Below, piece after piece: positions 1 through 10,220 of a stretch of 64,000 nt of DNA. The position numbers were made by a program, and so were the translations under genes. The notes beneath the pieces are model-generated. The model saw only the letters and a program-made list of their open reading frames with translations, did no database searches and was not told the DNA's origin. The DNA is from an uncultured Rhodospirillales bacterium (GTDB lineage Bacteria; Pseudomonadota; Alphaproteobacteria; Azospirillales; Azospirillaceae), in NCBI GenBank assembly GCA_903856295.1, contig CAIOBP010000025.1, positions 1-64,000 on the forward strand, given 5' to 3'. The first letter of the stretch is position 1. The number at the start of each line of letters is the position of its first letter.

Positions 1-1
1 C

Positions 2-922
2 ACCGATCCCAAGCGGGCGGTGGTGGCGCTGAAATGGACCGTGCGCGAGATGGAGGACCGCTACCGCAACATGTCGAAGCTGGGAGTGCGCAACATCGAG
101 GGCTACAACGCCCGCCTGCGCGAAGCCCGCGAGGCCGGAACCCCGCTCAGCCGCCGGGTCCAGACCGGCTTCGATCCCGACACCGGCAAGCCGATTTTCG
201 AGGAGCAGCCGCTCGATCTCAACGACCTGCCCTACATCGTGGTGGTGGTCGACGAAATGGCCGACCTGATGCTGGTCGCGGGCAAGGACATCGAGGCGGC
301 GATCCAGCGATTGGCCCAGATGGCCCGCGCCGCCGGCATTCATTTGATCATGGCGACGCAGCGGCCCTCGGTCGACGTCATCACCGGCACCATCAAGGCC
401 AACTTCCCGACCCGGATCAGCTTCCAGGTCACCTCCAAGATCGACAGCCGCACCATTCTCGGCGAGCAGGGGGCGGAACAACTGCTCGGCCAGGGCGACA
501 TGCTCTATATGGCTGGCGGCGGCCGGGTCACCCGCGTCCACGGCCCGTTTGTCGCCGACGAGGAGGTCGAGAAGATCGTGCATTTCCTCAAGGCCCAGGG
601 CGAGCCGGTCTATATCGACGCCGTGACCGAGGATAGCGACGAAGAGGGCGAAGGCGGCGACGAGCGCCCCTCCGCCGCCGGCTCCGGGAGTGGCGGCGGC
701 GGCGCGGGCGGCGGCAGCGAGGACGAGTTGTACGACAAGGCGGTGGCGTTGGTCGCCCGTGAGCGCAAGGCCTCCACCAGCTACGTCCAGCGCTTCCTGC
801 GCATCGGCTACAACAGCGCCGCCCGCCTGATCGAGCGCATGGAAAAAGAGGGCGTCATCAGCAAGCCCAATGTCGCTGGCAAACGCGAGGTTTTGGCCCG
901 TAAACCCGACGACGAACGGTAG
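2..922 (+). CDS. ftsK: DNA translocase FtsK, C-terminal part (5' truncated by window edge)
   Basis: Frame open from base 2; motor motifs ([60 protein letters not shown]) and C-terminal gamma winged-helix ([31 protein letters not shown]). Confidence 0.96.
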   Translation, partial: TDPKRAVVALKWTVREMEDRYRNMSKLGVRNIEGYNARLREAREAGTPLSRRVQTGFDPDTGKPIFEEQPLDLNDLPYIVVVVDEMADLMLVAGKDIEAAIQRLAQMARAAGIHLIMATQRPSVDVITGTIKANFPTRISFQVTSKIDSRTILGEQGAEQLLGQGDMLYMAGGGRVTRVHGPFVADEEVEKIVHFLKAQGEPVYIDAVTEDSDEEGEGGDERPSAAGSGSGGGGAGGGSEDELYDKAVALVARERKASTSYVQRFLRIGYNSAARLIERMEKEGVISKPNVAGKREVLARKPDDER

Positions 923-927
923 ATTTC

Positions 928-1593
928 ATGCTCTTTCCGACAAAGGCATCAACAGCCATGCGCCATGTGTTTCGACGGCTCGCCGTCCTGCTGGTTCTGG
1001 GGTTCGCGACGCAGGCCGCCGCGGCGGCGACGCCGGCCGTGCTCACCACCGCTGATCGCGCCGACGTCGGCCGCATCGAGCGCTACCTCACCGAAATGCG
1101 AACGCTTCAGGCCAGATTTCGCCAGGTTGCCGACAATGGCGCGACCGCCGTCGGCACCTTCATGATGTCGCGCCCGGGCAAGATGAAGCTGGTCTACGAC
1201 CCGCCGATCAAGGACTACGTGGTTTCCGACGGCACCTTCGTATTTTACTGGGATGCCGATCTTCAGCAGCAATCGAGTCAGCCGCTTGGTTACAGCCTCG
1301 CCGATCTCTTCCTGCGTGAAACCGTCAAGCTTTCGAGCGACGTCACGATCACCCGCATCGTCCGCCAAGCCGGCGCCCTCGAGGTCTCGATCGTCCAGAC
1401 CGACGATGCCGGCAAGGGCGAGCTGACCCTGATCTTCGACGACAAGCCGTTGCAACTGCGCAAATGGCGGGTGCTGGATGCCCAGGGGCTGATCACCTCC
1501 GTCGCACTGTCGGACGTGCACACCGGAGTGTCGTTCGACGACGGATTGTTCGAGTTCCACGACCCGAATCTCGGCAAGCCGCGCCGGAAATAG
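928..1593 (+). CDS. lolA: Outer-membrane lipoprotein carrier protein LolA (start may be ATG at 958)
   Basis: Signal peptide followed by LolA-like text (MRTLQARFRQVADNG..GTFMMSRPGKMKLVYDPP); directly downstream of ftsK as commonly seen. Confidence 0.88.
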   Translation: MLFPTKASTAMRHVFRRLAVLLVLGFATQAAAAATPAVLTTADRADVGRIERYLTEMRTLQARFRQVADNGATAVGTFMMSRPGKMKLVYDPPIKDYVVSDGTFVFYWDADLQQQSSQPLGYSLADLFLRETVKLSSDVTITRIVRQAGALEVSIVQTDDAGKGELTLIFDDKPLQLRKWRVLDAQGLITSVALSDVHTGVSFDDGLFEFHDPNLGKPRRK

Positions 1594-1756
1594 CGCCGAT
1601 ACGCAACGCCGTAATCCTGCCACAAACATTCGCTAGAACAGGGACTCGAGGTTCAACGCCGGAGCGTGCGTTTTGTCATCCCTTCGAACCTGTTGACAGT
1701 TCGCGCCGGTTCGCCCATTTGTCGGACAGGTCGCACCACAACACCGAGGCTACCCC

Positions 1757-2485
1757 ATGGACAATAATCTCTACGGACGAAGCCGGGCCGCCAGCGCTGA
1801 CTACGCCTACGAGCGCAGCGATATCGATGAGGGCCTGCGGCAGCATATGCTGCGAGTCTATAACTACATGGTTGTCGGTCTGGTTGTGACCGGCCTGGTC
1901 GCCTACCTCACCTCGACCAGTCACGACTTGATGATGACGCTGTTCGCCACGCCGCTGAAGTGGGTGGTGATGCTGGCGCCGCTGGCCTTCGTGATGGTGT
2001 TGTCGTTCGGCATCCGCAAGCTGTCGGCACAGACGGCGCAGGCGCTGTTCTGGGCCTATTGTGCCGCCATGGGCCTGTCGCTGGCGACGATCTTCGTGGT
2101 TTTCACCGGCGCCAGCATCACGCGGGTGTTCTTCATTACCTCCGGCACCTTCGCGGCCATGAGCCTCTATGGCTACACCACCAAGAAGGACCTGTCGGGC
2201 TTCGGCTCGTTCCTGATGATGGGGCTGTTCGGCATCCTGATCGCCGGGTTCGTCAATATGTTCGTCGGCTCCAGCGCGATTCAGTTCGCGGTGTCGGTGC
2301 TCGGCGTGCTGATCTTCACCGGCCTGACCGCTTACGATACCCAGAACATCAAGGAAATGTACGCCGAGTCCTATGGGCAGGAGGATGCGGGCAAGCTGGC
2401 GATCATGGGCGCGCTCCAGCTTTACCTCGACTTCATCAACATCTTCGTGATGCTGCTGCAACTGTTCGGCGACAATCGCGAGTAA
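1757..2485 (+). CDS. Bax inhibitor-1/YccA family membrane protein
   Basis: Multiple TM segments, BI-1 signature (GVLIFTGLTAYDTQNIKEMY, LYLDFINIFVMLLQLFG). Confidence 0.92.
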   Translation: MDNNLYGRSRAASADYAYERSDIDEGLRQHMLRVYNYMVVGLVVTGLVAYLTSTSHDLMMTLFATPLKWVVMLAPLAFVMVLSFGIRKLSAQTAQALFWAYCAAMGLSLATIFVVFTGASITRVFFITSGTFAAMSLYGYTTKKDLSGFGSFLMMGLFGILIAGFVNMFVGSSAIQFAVSVLGVLIFTGLTAYDTQNIKEMYAESYGQEDAGKLAIMGALQLYLDFINIFVMLLQLFGDNRE

Positions 2486-2514
2486 CACCGTCCGGGATTG
2501 ATCCTGACCGCGCA

Positions 2515-2547
2515 ACCGGGGAGCCCCAGGGCTCCCCGGTTTTTTTG
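2515..2547 (+). terminator. Rho-independent terminator downstream of BI-1 gene
   Basis: Perfect 11-bp stem ACCGGGGAGCC-CCAG-GGCTCCCCGGT followed by T-run. Confidence 0.93.
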
Positions 2548-2867
2548 TGCCGCCCCGGCCGGTTTGCTGCGACGCAACGTCGCACGGCACCGGTCCGGAC
2601 ACGGGGAGCGCCCTCACAAACCAGGATGACGGCCAAAATCCTCCGCGCCCCCGGCCGCCGCTCATTACTAATGCCTATTGTGAAAAACCGGTCTCCGGAC
2701 CAACGTAGCCTTGCGCAATATGAGGCTGCGGTACCCTGGGCATGGTTTTCAGCCCATCCGGACTTTGCGGAAAATCGGACGCTGGTCCCTCGAGAAATAG
2801 AAAGAAGTCGCACCGGCCAACGCCGCAGGGTGGCGGGTGCTTTTGCTCGTGTGCGTGGAGGATAACA

Positions 2868-4550
2868 ATGTCTCTCGCCAATCTCAGCATCAAAGCCCGA
2901 CTGCTGATCGGGTTCGGCGCCGTCCTGGCCCTTACGCTCGGACTTGGTCTTTTCTCAATGAACACCATGGACAGCCTGTCGGGGCTGACCACCAAGCTCT
3001 ACAAGCACCCGTTCACCGTCACCACCTCCATGCTCCAGGCCCAGTGCCAGACCATCGCCATGCACCGCAGCATGAAGGACGTGGCGCTGGCTCCCGACGC
3101 CGCCGCGCTCGACAAGGCGGTCGCCGCCGTCGATGCCGCCGAGGTCAAGGTTTATAAGAATTTCGAGATGGTCAAGGCGCGCTTCCTCGGCGATCAGCAC
3201 CAGATCGATGAGGCAATGGAGACGTTCAAGGCCTGGAAGCCGATCCGCGACCAAGTGATCGCCTTCATGCGTGACGGCAAGCGCGCCGAGGCCGCCGCGA
3301 TCACCCGGGAGAAGGGCGCGGCCCAGGTCGCGAAGATTTTCAAGGAAATCGAGGATGTCGTCGACTTCTCCCTCGACAAAGCGGCCAAGTTCGACGTCGC
3401 GGCCACGGCCCAGCGCGACTCCGCCTTTTCCACCCTCTACAGCCTGATGACCGGGATCACGGTGCTGGGCATCGGCATCGCGCTGATCATCACCCTTAGC
3501 ATCAACCGGCCGATCACGGCGCTGCGCGGCACCATGGGCCGGTTGGCCGTGGGCGATTTCGCCGTCGCCGTGCCCTACCTCGACAACACCAGCGAGGTTG
3601 GCGAGATGGCGCAGTCGGTGGCGGTGTTCAAGGAAAACGGGGTGCGAGTCAAGCAGCTTCAGGCCGAGCAGGAAACCGCCCGCACCCAGGCCGAGCGCGA
3701 CAAGCGCAGCGCGATGAATCAGTTGGCCGACGATTTCGAATCCCACATCAACAGCGTGGTCGACCATGTCGCCTCGGCCTCCACCGAGATGAACGCGACC
3801 GCCCAGTCGATGTCGGCGGTGTCGGATCAAGCGATGCGGCAAGCCGCGGCGGTTGCGGCGGCGGCGACCGAGGCGTCCAGCAACGTCCAGACCGTGGCGT
3901 CGGCCGCCGAACAGCTTGCGGCCTCGATCATGGAAATCGGCCGGCAAGTCAGCCAGTCCACCAAGACCACCATGGTGGCGGTGGAGAAGGCCCGGGAGAC
4001 CAACAAAATCGTCTCCAGCCTCTCGGACGCCGCCCTGAAGATCGGTGAGGTCGTCAGTCTGATCAACAGAATCGCCGGCCAGACCAACCTTCTCGCCCTC
4101 AACGCCACCATCGAGGCGGCGCGGGCCGGCGAAATGGGCAAGGGCTTCGCGGTGGTCGCTTCGGAGGTCAAGAATCTGGCCAATCAGACGGCCAAGGCCA
4201 CCGGCGATATCTCGGCCCAGATCGGCGCCGTGCAGGCCGCCACCGGGCAGGCGGTGCATGCGATCCAGGAGATCATGACCATCATCGACCAGGTCAACTC
4301 CACCAGCACCGCCATCGCCTCCGCGGTCGAGCAGCAGCAGGCGGCAACCGGCGAAATCGCCCGCAACGTCGAACAGGCCGCCGCCGGCACCAACGAGGTG
4401 GCGCGCAACATCTCGGGCGTCACGGAAGCCGCGGGCGAAGCCGGGCGGGCCGCCGGTCAAGTCCTCGAGGAGGCGCGGGATCTCAGCCAGCAGTCGGAGA
4501 GTCTGAAGGTCGAGGTCGAGAGCTTCATGCGCCGGGTGCGGTCGGCGTAA
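2868..4550 (+). CDS. Methyl-accepting chemotaxis protein (N-terminal TM/periplasmic domain, HAMP, MCP signal domain)
   Basis: ATG preceded by GGAGGA; TM, HAMP-like region, hairpin tip [39 protein letters not shown]. Confidence 0.93.
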   Translation: MSLANLSIKARLLIGFGAVLALTLGLGLFSMNTMDSLSGLTTKLYKHPFTVTTSMLQAQCQTIAMHRSMKDVALAPDAAALDKAVAAVDAAEVKVYKNFEMVKARFLGDQHQIDEAMETFKAWKPIRDQVIAFMRDGKRAEAAAITREKGAAQVAKIFKEIEDVVDFSLDKAAKFDVAATAQRDSAFSTLYSLMTGITVLGIGIALIITLSINRPITALRGTMGRLAVGDFAVAVPYLDNTSEVGEMAQSVAVFKENGVRVKQLQAEQETARTQAERDKRSAMNQLADDFESHINSVVDHVASASTEMNATAQSMSAVSDQAMRQAAAVAAAATEASSNVQTVASAAEQLAASIMEIGRQVSQSTKTTMVAVEKARETNKIVSSLSDAALKIGEVVSLINRIAGQTNLLALNATIEAARAGEMGKGFAVVASEVKNLANQTAKATGDISAQIGAVQAATGQAVHAIQEIMTIIDQVNSTSTAIASAVEQQQAATGEIARNVEQAAAGTNEVARNISGVTEAAGEAGRAAGQVLEEARDLSQQSESLKVEVESFMRRVRSA

Positions 4551-4694
4551 GTGTCGGCCATCAGTCGCTGATGGCCCGGCGGGAAGCCGTGATCGCGAGG
4601 ATCGGCCCGACCGACGCTGCGGCGGAGCCCCCCGAGACGCAACGGCCCTGACGTGAGTCGCGGGGGGGAGGGCACCAAGAGGGGATAACCGGAA

Positions 4695-4734
4695 CCGAGG
4701 CCGCAAACGCCTGTCGTGGCGCTTGCGGCCTCGG
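4695..4734. repeat. Long inverted repeat (hairpin) between MCP and CoA-lyase genes
   Basis: CCGAGGCCGCAA-A-CGCC-TGTCGT-GGCG-C-TTGCGGCCTCGG: 12 bp + one mismatch + 4 bp stem, 6-nt loop. Confidence 0.85.
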
Positions 4735-4849
4735 CGCAATCTTGCGGCGCACACTAGCAATTCGAAATACTATTGCGGGGATTGCGCGGGTGGGGGGTGT
4801 CCGGGTATGGTGGCGGCGTCCTGTCCCTTCTGGAGAGAGTACCGCCATC

Positions 4850-5719
4850 ATGGTCCAGACCGTTCGTCCCCGCCGCAGTGTTTTGTATATGCCGGGCTCC
4901 AACGCCCGCGCCATGGAGAAGGGCAAGGGGCTGGCCGCCGACGGCCTGATTCTCGACCTTGAGGACGCGGTGGCGCCCGAGGCCAAGACCGAGGCCCGCC
5001 GTCTGGTGGTCGAGGCGGTGCGCGGCGGCGGCTATGGCCGGCGCGAGATTTTCCTGCGCACCAACGGCCTCAACACCGTATGGGGGCAGGAAGACGTGCT
5101 GGCGGCCGCGACTTCGGGCGCCGACGCCGTGCTGCTGCCGAAAGTCGAGTCGGCCGAAACCGTGCGTCAGGTCGACGCGATGCTGCGCGCGGCCGGCGCG
5201 CCCGAGAGCCAGGCGATCTGGTGCATGATCGAGACGCCGCTGGGCGTGCTCAACGTCAAGGAGATCGCCGGCTCGTGTCCGCGCCTGGGCGGCTTCGTGA
5301 TGGGCACCTCGGATCTGGCCAAAGACCTGCACTGCCACCACACCCGCGACCGGCTGCCGATGATCACCGGTCTCGGCCTGTCGCTGCTGGCGGCGCGGGC
5401 GTACGGGCTGGCCATTCTCGACGGCGTGTTCCTTGATCTCAACGACGAGGACAGCTTCTACTATTCCTGCAAGCAGGGGGTGGAACTGGGCTTCGACGGC
5501 AAGACCCTGATTCATCCCAAGACCATCGATATCGCCAACAAGGTGTTCTCGCCGTCGGCGGCCGAGATCACCCATGCCCGCCGGATCATCGAGGCCCACG
5601 CGGCGGCGGCGGCCGAGGGGCGCGGCGTGGTGGTGGTCGACGGCCGGCTGGTCGAAAACCTCCATGTCGAGGCGGCGCGCCGGCTGGTGGCGCTGGCCGA
5701 CGCCATCGCGGCTTCGTGA
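4850..5719 (+). CDS. HpcH/HpaI aldolase/citrate-lyase-beta family CoA lyase; probable malyl-CoA/beta-methylmalyl-CoA lyase
   Basis: RRSVLYMPGSNARAMEKGKGLAADGLILDLEDAVAPEAK; IETPLGVLNVKEIA; adjacent to mesaconyl-CoA-hydratase-like gene. Confidence 0.87.
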   Translation: MVQTVRPRRSVLYMPGSNARAMEKGKGLAADGLILDLEDAVAPEAKTEARRLVVEAVRGGGYGRREIFLRTNGLNTVWGQEDVLAAATSGADAVLLPKVESAETVRQVDAMLRAAGAPESQAIWCMIETPLGVLNVKEIAGSCPRLGGFVMGTSDLAKDLHCHHTRDRLPMITGLGLSLLAARAYGLAILDGVFLDLNDEDSFYYSCKQGVELGFDGKTLIHPKTIDIANKVFSPSAAEITHARRIIEAHAAAAAEGRGVVVVDGRLVENLHVEAARRLVALADAIAAS

Positions 5720-5747
5720 CGCCGACTCCGAGCAAGGACTTTCAGCC

Positions 5748-6803
5748 ATGACCAAGACCAATCCCGGCAATTTCTTCGAGGATTTCCAGCTCGGCCAGGA
5801 AATCTGCCACGCCACCCCGCGCACCGTGACCAGCGGCGACGTCGCGCTCTACACCGCGCTCACCGGCTCGCGCTTCGCCTTGCAGTCGGCCGACAGCTTC
5901 GCCCAGGCGCTGGGGCTCGAAGCCTCGCCGGTCGATGATCTGCTGGTGTTCCACATCGTGTTCGGCAAGACCGTGCCCGACATCTCGCTCAACGCCGTGG
6001 CCAATCTCGGCTATGCCGGGGGCCGTTTCGGCGCGCCGGTCTATGTCGGCGACACCCTGGCCACCAAGTCGACGGTGATCGGGCTCAAGGAGAATTCCAA
6101 CCGCCAGACCGGCACCGTCTATGTCCGCTCGGTCGGCACCAATCAGCGCCACGAGGTGGTGCTGGAGTATTGCCGCTGGGTGATGGTGCGCAAGCGCGAC
6201 CCCGAAGCGCCGGTGGCGGCGGCCACGGTGCCGGAGCTGCCCGAGTCGGTGCGCGTCGCCGATTTCGTGGTCCCGACCCGGCTCAATCTCGATGATTACG
6301 ACACGGTGCTGGCCGGCTCGCCCCATCTCTGGGAGGATTATCAGGCCGGGGAGCGCATCGACCATGTCGACGGCATGACCATCGAGGAAGCCGAGCACGC
6401 CATGGCCACCCGGCTCTACCAGAACACCGCCAAGGTCCATTTCAACCAGCACACCGAGAGCCAGGGCCGCTTCGGCAAGCGGCTGATTTATGGCGGTCAC
6501 ATCATCAGCCTCGCCCGCGCCCTGAGCTTCAACGGGCTGGCCAACGCCGTCCGCCTCGCCGCGATCAATGGCGGCCGCCACGTCGCGCCGACCTTTGCCG
6601 GCGACACCATCTATGCCTGGACCGAGGTGCTGGAAACCAAGCCGCTGGCCGGCCGTCAGGATATCGGCGCCCTGCGTCTGCGCACCATCGCCACCAAGGA
6701 CAAGCCCTGCGCCAGCTTCCCCGGCGCCCTCGAGGGCGGCAAATACGATCCGGCGGTGGTGCTCGACCTCGACTATTGGGCGCTGATGGCCCGGCGGAGC
6801 TGA
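5748..6803 (+). CDS. MaoC-family dehydratase, probable mesaconyl-CoA hydratase
   Basis: Double hotdog/MaoC-like text (GNFFEDFQLGQEICHATPRTVTSGDVALYTALTGSRF; second half YQAGERIDHVDGMTIEEAEH..RLYQNTAKVHFNQH). Confidence 0.85.
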   Translation: MTKTNPGNFFEDFQLGQEICHATPRTVTSGDVALYTALTGSRFALQSADSFAQALGLEASPVDDLLVFHIVFGKTVPDISLNAVANLGYAGGRFGAPVYVGDTLATKSTVIGLKENSNRQTGTVYVRSVGTNQRHEVVLEYCRWVMVRKRDPEAPVAAATVPELPESVRVADFVVPTRLNLDDYDTVLAGSPHLWEDYQAGERIDHVDGMTIEEAEHAMATRLYQNTAKVHFNQHTESQGRFGKRLIYGGHIISLARALSFNGLANAVRLAAINGGRHVAPTFAGDTIYAWTEVLETKPLAGRQDIGALRLRTIATKDKPCASFPGALEGGKYDPAVVLDLDYWALMARRS

Positions 6804-6871
6804 GTTGGCGGGCCATGACGCTCTGAACGACCGGCATCCGGCACACTCCGGTCGTCCCTGGGAGATGATTT

Positions 6872-7492
6872 TTGGCGCAACCGCCGGCCGTCCAACCCGA
6901 TCTTCTGAACAGGCCCAGTGGCCGGACGGCGATTCTGACCGCCTCGGGCTTCGTGCTGGACCTGGGCGCCCCCGACGCGACCGGCCTGCCGGTTGAAGAC
7001 ATCGCCCGGGCCCTGGCCTACCAGCCGCGCTGGTGCGGCGCCACCCGGCTGTTCTATTCGGTGGCGGAGCACAGCGTCATGGTCTCGCGCCTGCTGCCCG
7101 AGGTCTACGCCTATCACGGACTGTGGCATGATTGCGTCGAGGCGATTTCCGGTGATTGGCCGTCGCCGTTGAAGGTCCACCTGGGACGCGACGAGGTCAA
7201 TCGCAAGATGGCGCCGCTGGAAGAGGCGTTCCAACGGCGCTTTGGCTACCGGGGGCATCTGGCCGCGGTGAAAAAGGCCGATCTGGTGGCCATGGCCACC
7301 GAATTGCGCGACCTGCTGCCGGCGGCCTGGATGGATTGGGGGCATCTGCCGGCTCCGGCGCCGGAAAAAATCGAACCGGTGGGGCCGGAACGGGCGTACC
7401 GGCAGTTCATGGAGCGCTATGAGGAGTTGAAACATCTGGCGGCGGCGCCCGAGCTGCCCGGCACCGCCGGCCGGCGGAAAACCAAACGGTGA
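6872..7492 (+). CDS. HD-domain phosphohydrolase (YfbR-like); TTG start
   Basis: YQPRWCGATRLFYSVAEHSVMVSRLL..YHGLWHDCVEAISGDWPSPLK. Confidence 0.85.
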   Translation: MAQPPAVQPDLLNRPSGRTAILTASGFVLDLGAPDATGLPVEDIARALAYQPRWCGATRLFYSVAEHSVMVSRLLPEVYAYHGLWHDCVEAISGDWPSPLKVHLGRDEVNRKMAPLEEAFQRRFGYRGHLAAVKKADLVAMATELRDLLPAAWMDWGHLPAPAPEKIEPVGPERAYRQFMERYEELKHLAAAPELPGTAGRRKTKR

Positions 7493-7582
7493 AGCAGCCC
7501 CTTGACCCGCCGCCGATCTTTCCCCACCTTCGGGCCACGCCATCGTGGGGCGGGACGGCGTGAGACTGGACGGGAGGCTGAA

Positions 7583-8665
7583 ATGCGGGCGCGGACAGTG
7601 GTCGGGGGCTTGGTCGGTCTGGGACTGATGGCGCTGGCGGCGCTGCCGGCGGCGGCGTTTTCGCTGGGGGCGGCGAGCGACGGCTACTCCATCGCGCCGA
7701 TGCTGGACAAGGTGACGCCGGCGGTGGTCAACATCGCGGTGAAGTCCCACACCACGATTCACAACCCGCTGTTGCAGGATCCGTTCTTCCGCCAGTTCTT
7801 CGACATGCAGGACGTGCCCCAGCAGCGGGTGCAGATGAGTGCCGGCTCGGGGGTGATCGTCGATGCCGGGCGCGGACTGGTGCTCAGCAACCACCACGTG
7901 GTCAAGGGCGCCGACGAGATCTTGGTCACCCTCAAGGACCGGCGGCACTTCCGCGCCCGTCTGGTCGGCGCCGACCCGGGCACCGACATCGCCCTGCTGC
8001 GCATCGACGCCGACAATCTGACCGCGCTGCCGATCGGCGATTCGGAGCTGCTGCGGGTCGGCGATTTCGTCGCCGCGATCGGCAATCCCTTCGGGCTGGG
8101 CCAGACCGTGACCGCCGGCATCGTCAGCGCTCTCGGCCGCAGCGGCCTGAAGATCGAGGGGTATGAGAATTTCATCCAGACCGACGCCTCGATCAACCCC
8201 GGCAACTCGGGCGGGGCGCTGGTCAACTTCCAGGGCCAGCTGATCGGCATCAACACCGCGATCATCGGCCCCTCGGGCAGCAATGTCGGCATCGGCTTCG
8301 CGGTGCCCAGCGCCATGGTCAAGGCGGTGATGCGCCAGCTGGTCGAGAATGGCGAGGTGCGGCGCGGCCGTCTCGGCGTCGAAATCCAGGACCTCACCCC
8401 CGATCTCGCCGACAGTTTCGATACCCCGGCCAACACCGGCAGCACCGTCGAGGGCGCGCTGATCTCCAAGGTGCTTCAGGGCTCGCCCGCCGCCACCGCC
8501 GGCATGCGGCCGGGCGACATCGTGATCGGGATCGACGGCCAGCCGGTGCGGACCGCCGGCGATCTGCGCAACCGGATCGGCCTGACGCCACTCGGCACCG
8601 ATGTCCGCCTGGAGGTGTTGCGCGGCAATGGCCGCCAGCTGCTGACGGTCCGGATCGGCCGCTAG
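7583..8665 (+). CDS. Periplasmic trypsin-like serine protease, DegP/HtrA family with PDZ
   Basis: Signal peptide; catalytic blocks SNHHVVKGADEILV, GTDIALLRID, TDASINPGNSGGALVN; C-terminal PDZ. Confidence 0.95.
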   Translation: MRARTVVGGLVGLGLMALAALPAAAFSLGAASDGYSIAPMLDKVTPAVVNIAVKSHTTIHNPLLQDPFFRQFFDMQDVPQQRVQMSAGSGVIVDAGRGLVLSNHHVVKGADEILVTLKDRRHFRARLVGADPGTDIALLRIDADNLTALPIGDSELLRVGDFVAAIGNPFGLGQTVTAGIVSALGRSGLKIEGYENFIQTDASINPGNSGGALVNFQGQLIGINTAIIGPSGSNVGIGFAVPSAMVKAVMRQLVENGEVRRGRLGVEIQDLTPDLADSFDTPANTGSTVEGALISKVLQGSPAATAGMRPGDIVIGIDGQPVRTAGDLRNRIGLTPLGTDVRLEVLRGNGRQLLTVRIGR

Positions 8666-8667
8666 CG

Positions 8668-9540
8668 ATGGCGGCTGAGGCCCCGGCAATGCGACCCCGT
8701 CACCGGGCGGAGGAGCTGGCGGCGCGGCTGCCGCCGCTGCTGGTCGCCGCCTGCCGGGTGGCGGCGACGGTCGCATCCGGCGTCCATGGCCGCCGCCGGG
8801 CCGGACGCGGCGACGGGTTCTGGCAATTCCGGCGCTACCAGAGCGGCGACGCCGCCGCGCTGATCGACTGGCGGCAATCGGCCCGCACCCAGCCGCTTTA
8901 TGTGCGCGAGACCGAGCGCGAGGTCACGCAATCGGTGTGGCTGTGGGCCGACCGCTCGGGGTCGATGGCCTACCGCTCCCCGGCGGCGCCCCCCGGCGAC
9001 AAGCGCGATCACGCCGAGCTGCTGACCCTGGCCCTGGCCGTGCTGCTGGTCCGGGCCGGCGAACGGGTGGCGCTGCTGGGCGGCGGCATGCGGCCCGATA
9101 GCGGCGAACGCGCCCTCGAGCGGCTGGCGGCGGCGCTGGGCGCGGGCTCGGACAGCCTGCCCGCTCCCCAAGGCCTGCCGCGTCATGCCCGGATGGTCCT
9201 GGTCGGCGACTTTCTGTCGCCGCTGCCCGAGATCGAGGCGCGGATCAAGGGCTTCGCCGCGCTGGGCGCGCGCGGCCATCTGCTTCAGCTGCTGGACCCG
9301 GCCGAGGAAACCCTGCCCTTCTCCGGCCGGGTGATCTTCAAGGGGCTGGAGGGCGAGGAGGCGTTGCCGGTCCCCAGGGTCGAGACCGTGCGCGCCGCCT
9401 ATCAGGCCAAGCTCCGGGACCATCGCGCCGGGCTGGCGGCCATCGCCCGCGCCGCCGGCTGGAGCTTCGCCCGCCACCACACCGATCAGCCTCCCGAAAC
9501 CGCCCTGATCGCTCTGATGGGAGACCTCAGCCAGCCGTGA
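8668..9540 (+). CDS. DUF58 domain-containing protein
   Basis: RRAGRGDGFWQFRRYQSGDAAALIDWRQSARTQPLYVRETE; VWLWADRSGSMAY. Confidence 0.9.
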   Translation: MAAEAPAMRPRHRAEELAARLPPLLVAACRVAATVASGVHGRRRAGRGDGFWQFRRYQSGDAAALIDWRQSARTQPLYVRETEREVTQSVWLWADRSGSMAYRSPAAPPGDKRDHAELLTLALAVLLVRAGERVALLGGGMRPDSGERALERLAAALGAGSDSLPAPQGLPRHARMVLVGDFLSPLPEIEARIKGFAALGARGHLLQLLDPAEETLPFSGRVIFKGLEGEEALPVPRVETVRAAYQAKLRDHRAGLAAIARAAGWSFARHHTDQPPETALIALMGDLSQP

Positions 9541-9935
9541 CCGACATCCAGTTCTTCGAAGAAGCGATCCTGACGACCAAGCGCTTGCGCGTCACCTTCC
9601 TGCGCGACGGCAAGTTGCAGGCGCTGCGCTTCACCGGCATCATCGTCGCCGAGGACTGGCGCGCCCTGCGCGCCGTCTTCAGCCTGCTCATGGGCCTGAA
9701 CGGCACCTGCATCATCGAGCTGTCGGACGTGATGATGTTCGACTCGACGTTCTATTCGTTTCTGGTCTGGGTGCGGCTGGCGCGAGAAACCCGGGGCATC
9801 CACTTCGCCATCGTTGCCAGCGAACGAACGGAACACCGGCTGCTCGCGGCCGGCGTCGGCAAATGGTCCTGGCTCGCGCTCTACCGCGATTTCACATCCG
9901 CCCGGACCGGGATGCTCACGCCGGAAGCCGGTTAG
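9537..9935 (+). CDS. STAS-like domain protein (hypothetical)
   Basis: Short beta-alpha protein with IIELSDVMMFDSTFYSFLVWVRLARETRG resembling the STAS DST loop; overlaps DUF58 gene by 4 bp. Confidence 0.6.
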   Translation: MTDIQFFEEAILTTKRLRVTFLRDGKLQALRFTGIIVAEDWRALRAVFSLLMGLNGTCIIELSDVMMFDSTFYSFLVWVRLARETRGIHFAIVASERTEHRLLAAGVGKWSWLALYRDFTSARTGMLTPEAG

Positions 9936-9947
9936 GCGTGCTGGCGC

Positions 9948-10154
9948 CTAAGCGTGGATGTCCAGCTTGGTGCCCCGGCCGCCGGTCGGCGCCGCGTGGG
10001 CCGGCGCAGAGGACTGAGCCGGACTTTGCCCGTGCTGCGCCGCGCCGCTCGGCGACGGGGTGGGAGCCGCTGGTTTGCGGGGCGCCGCGCCCGATGCCGG
10101 ACCGTACCCGGAAACACCCGCGCTCACGCCTGAGATAGCCCCTGAAATAGCCAT
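9948..10154 (-). CDS. Small Ala/Pro-rich hypothetical protein (68 aa)
   Basis: ORF MAISGAISGVSAGVSGYGPASGAAPRKPAAPTPSPSG...; GGAGA upstream of ATG. Confidence 0.45.
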   Translation of the reverse strand: MAISGAISGVSAGVSGYGPASGAAPRKPAAPTPSPSGAAQHGQSPAQSSAPAHAAPTGGRGTKLDIHA

Positions 10155-10220
10155 GAAAGTCTCCTTTACCGACTGACATGCATAACACCTTCGGGCGGTG
10201 ATTGCCATCTCTTCGTCGGC

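Noticed and set aside
1693-1720. TTGACA promoter upstream of the BI-1 gene
   Set aside because: No convincing -10 at 16-18 bp; too weak to list as a feature.
2955-4760. 601-aa minus-strand ORF
   Set aside because: Antisense shadow of the first MCP.
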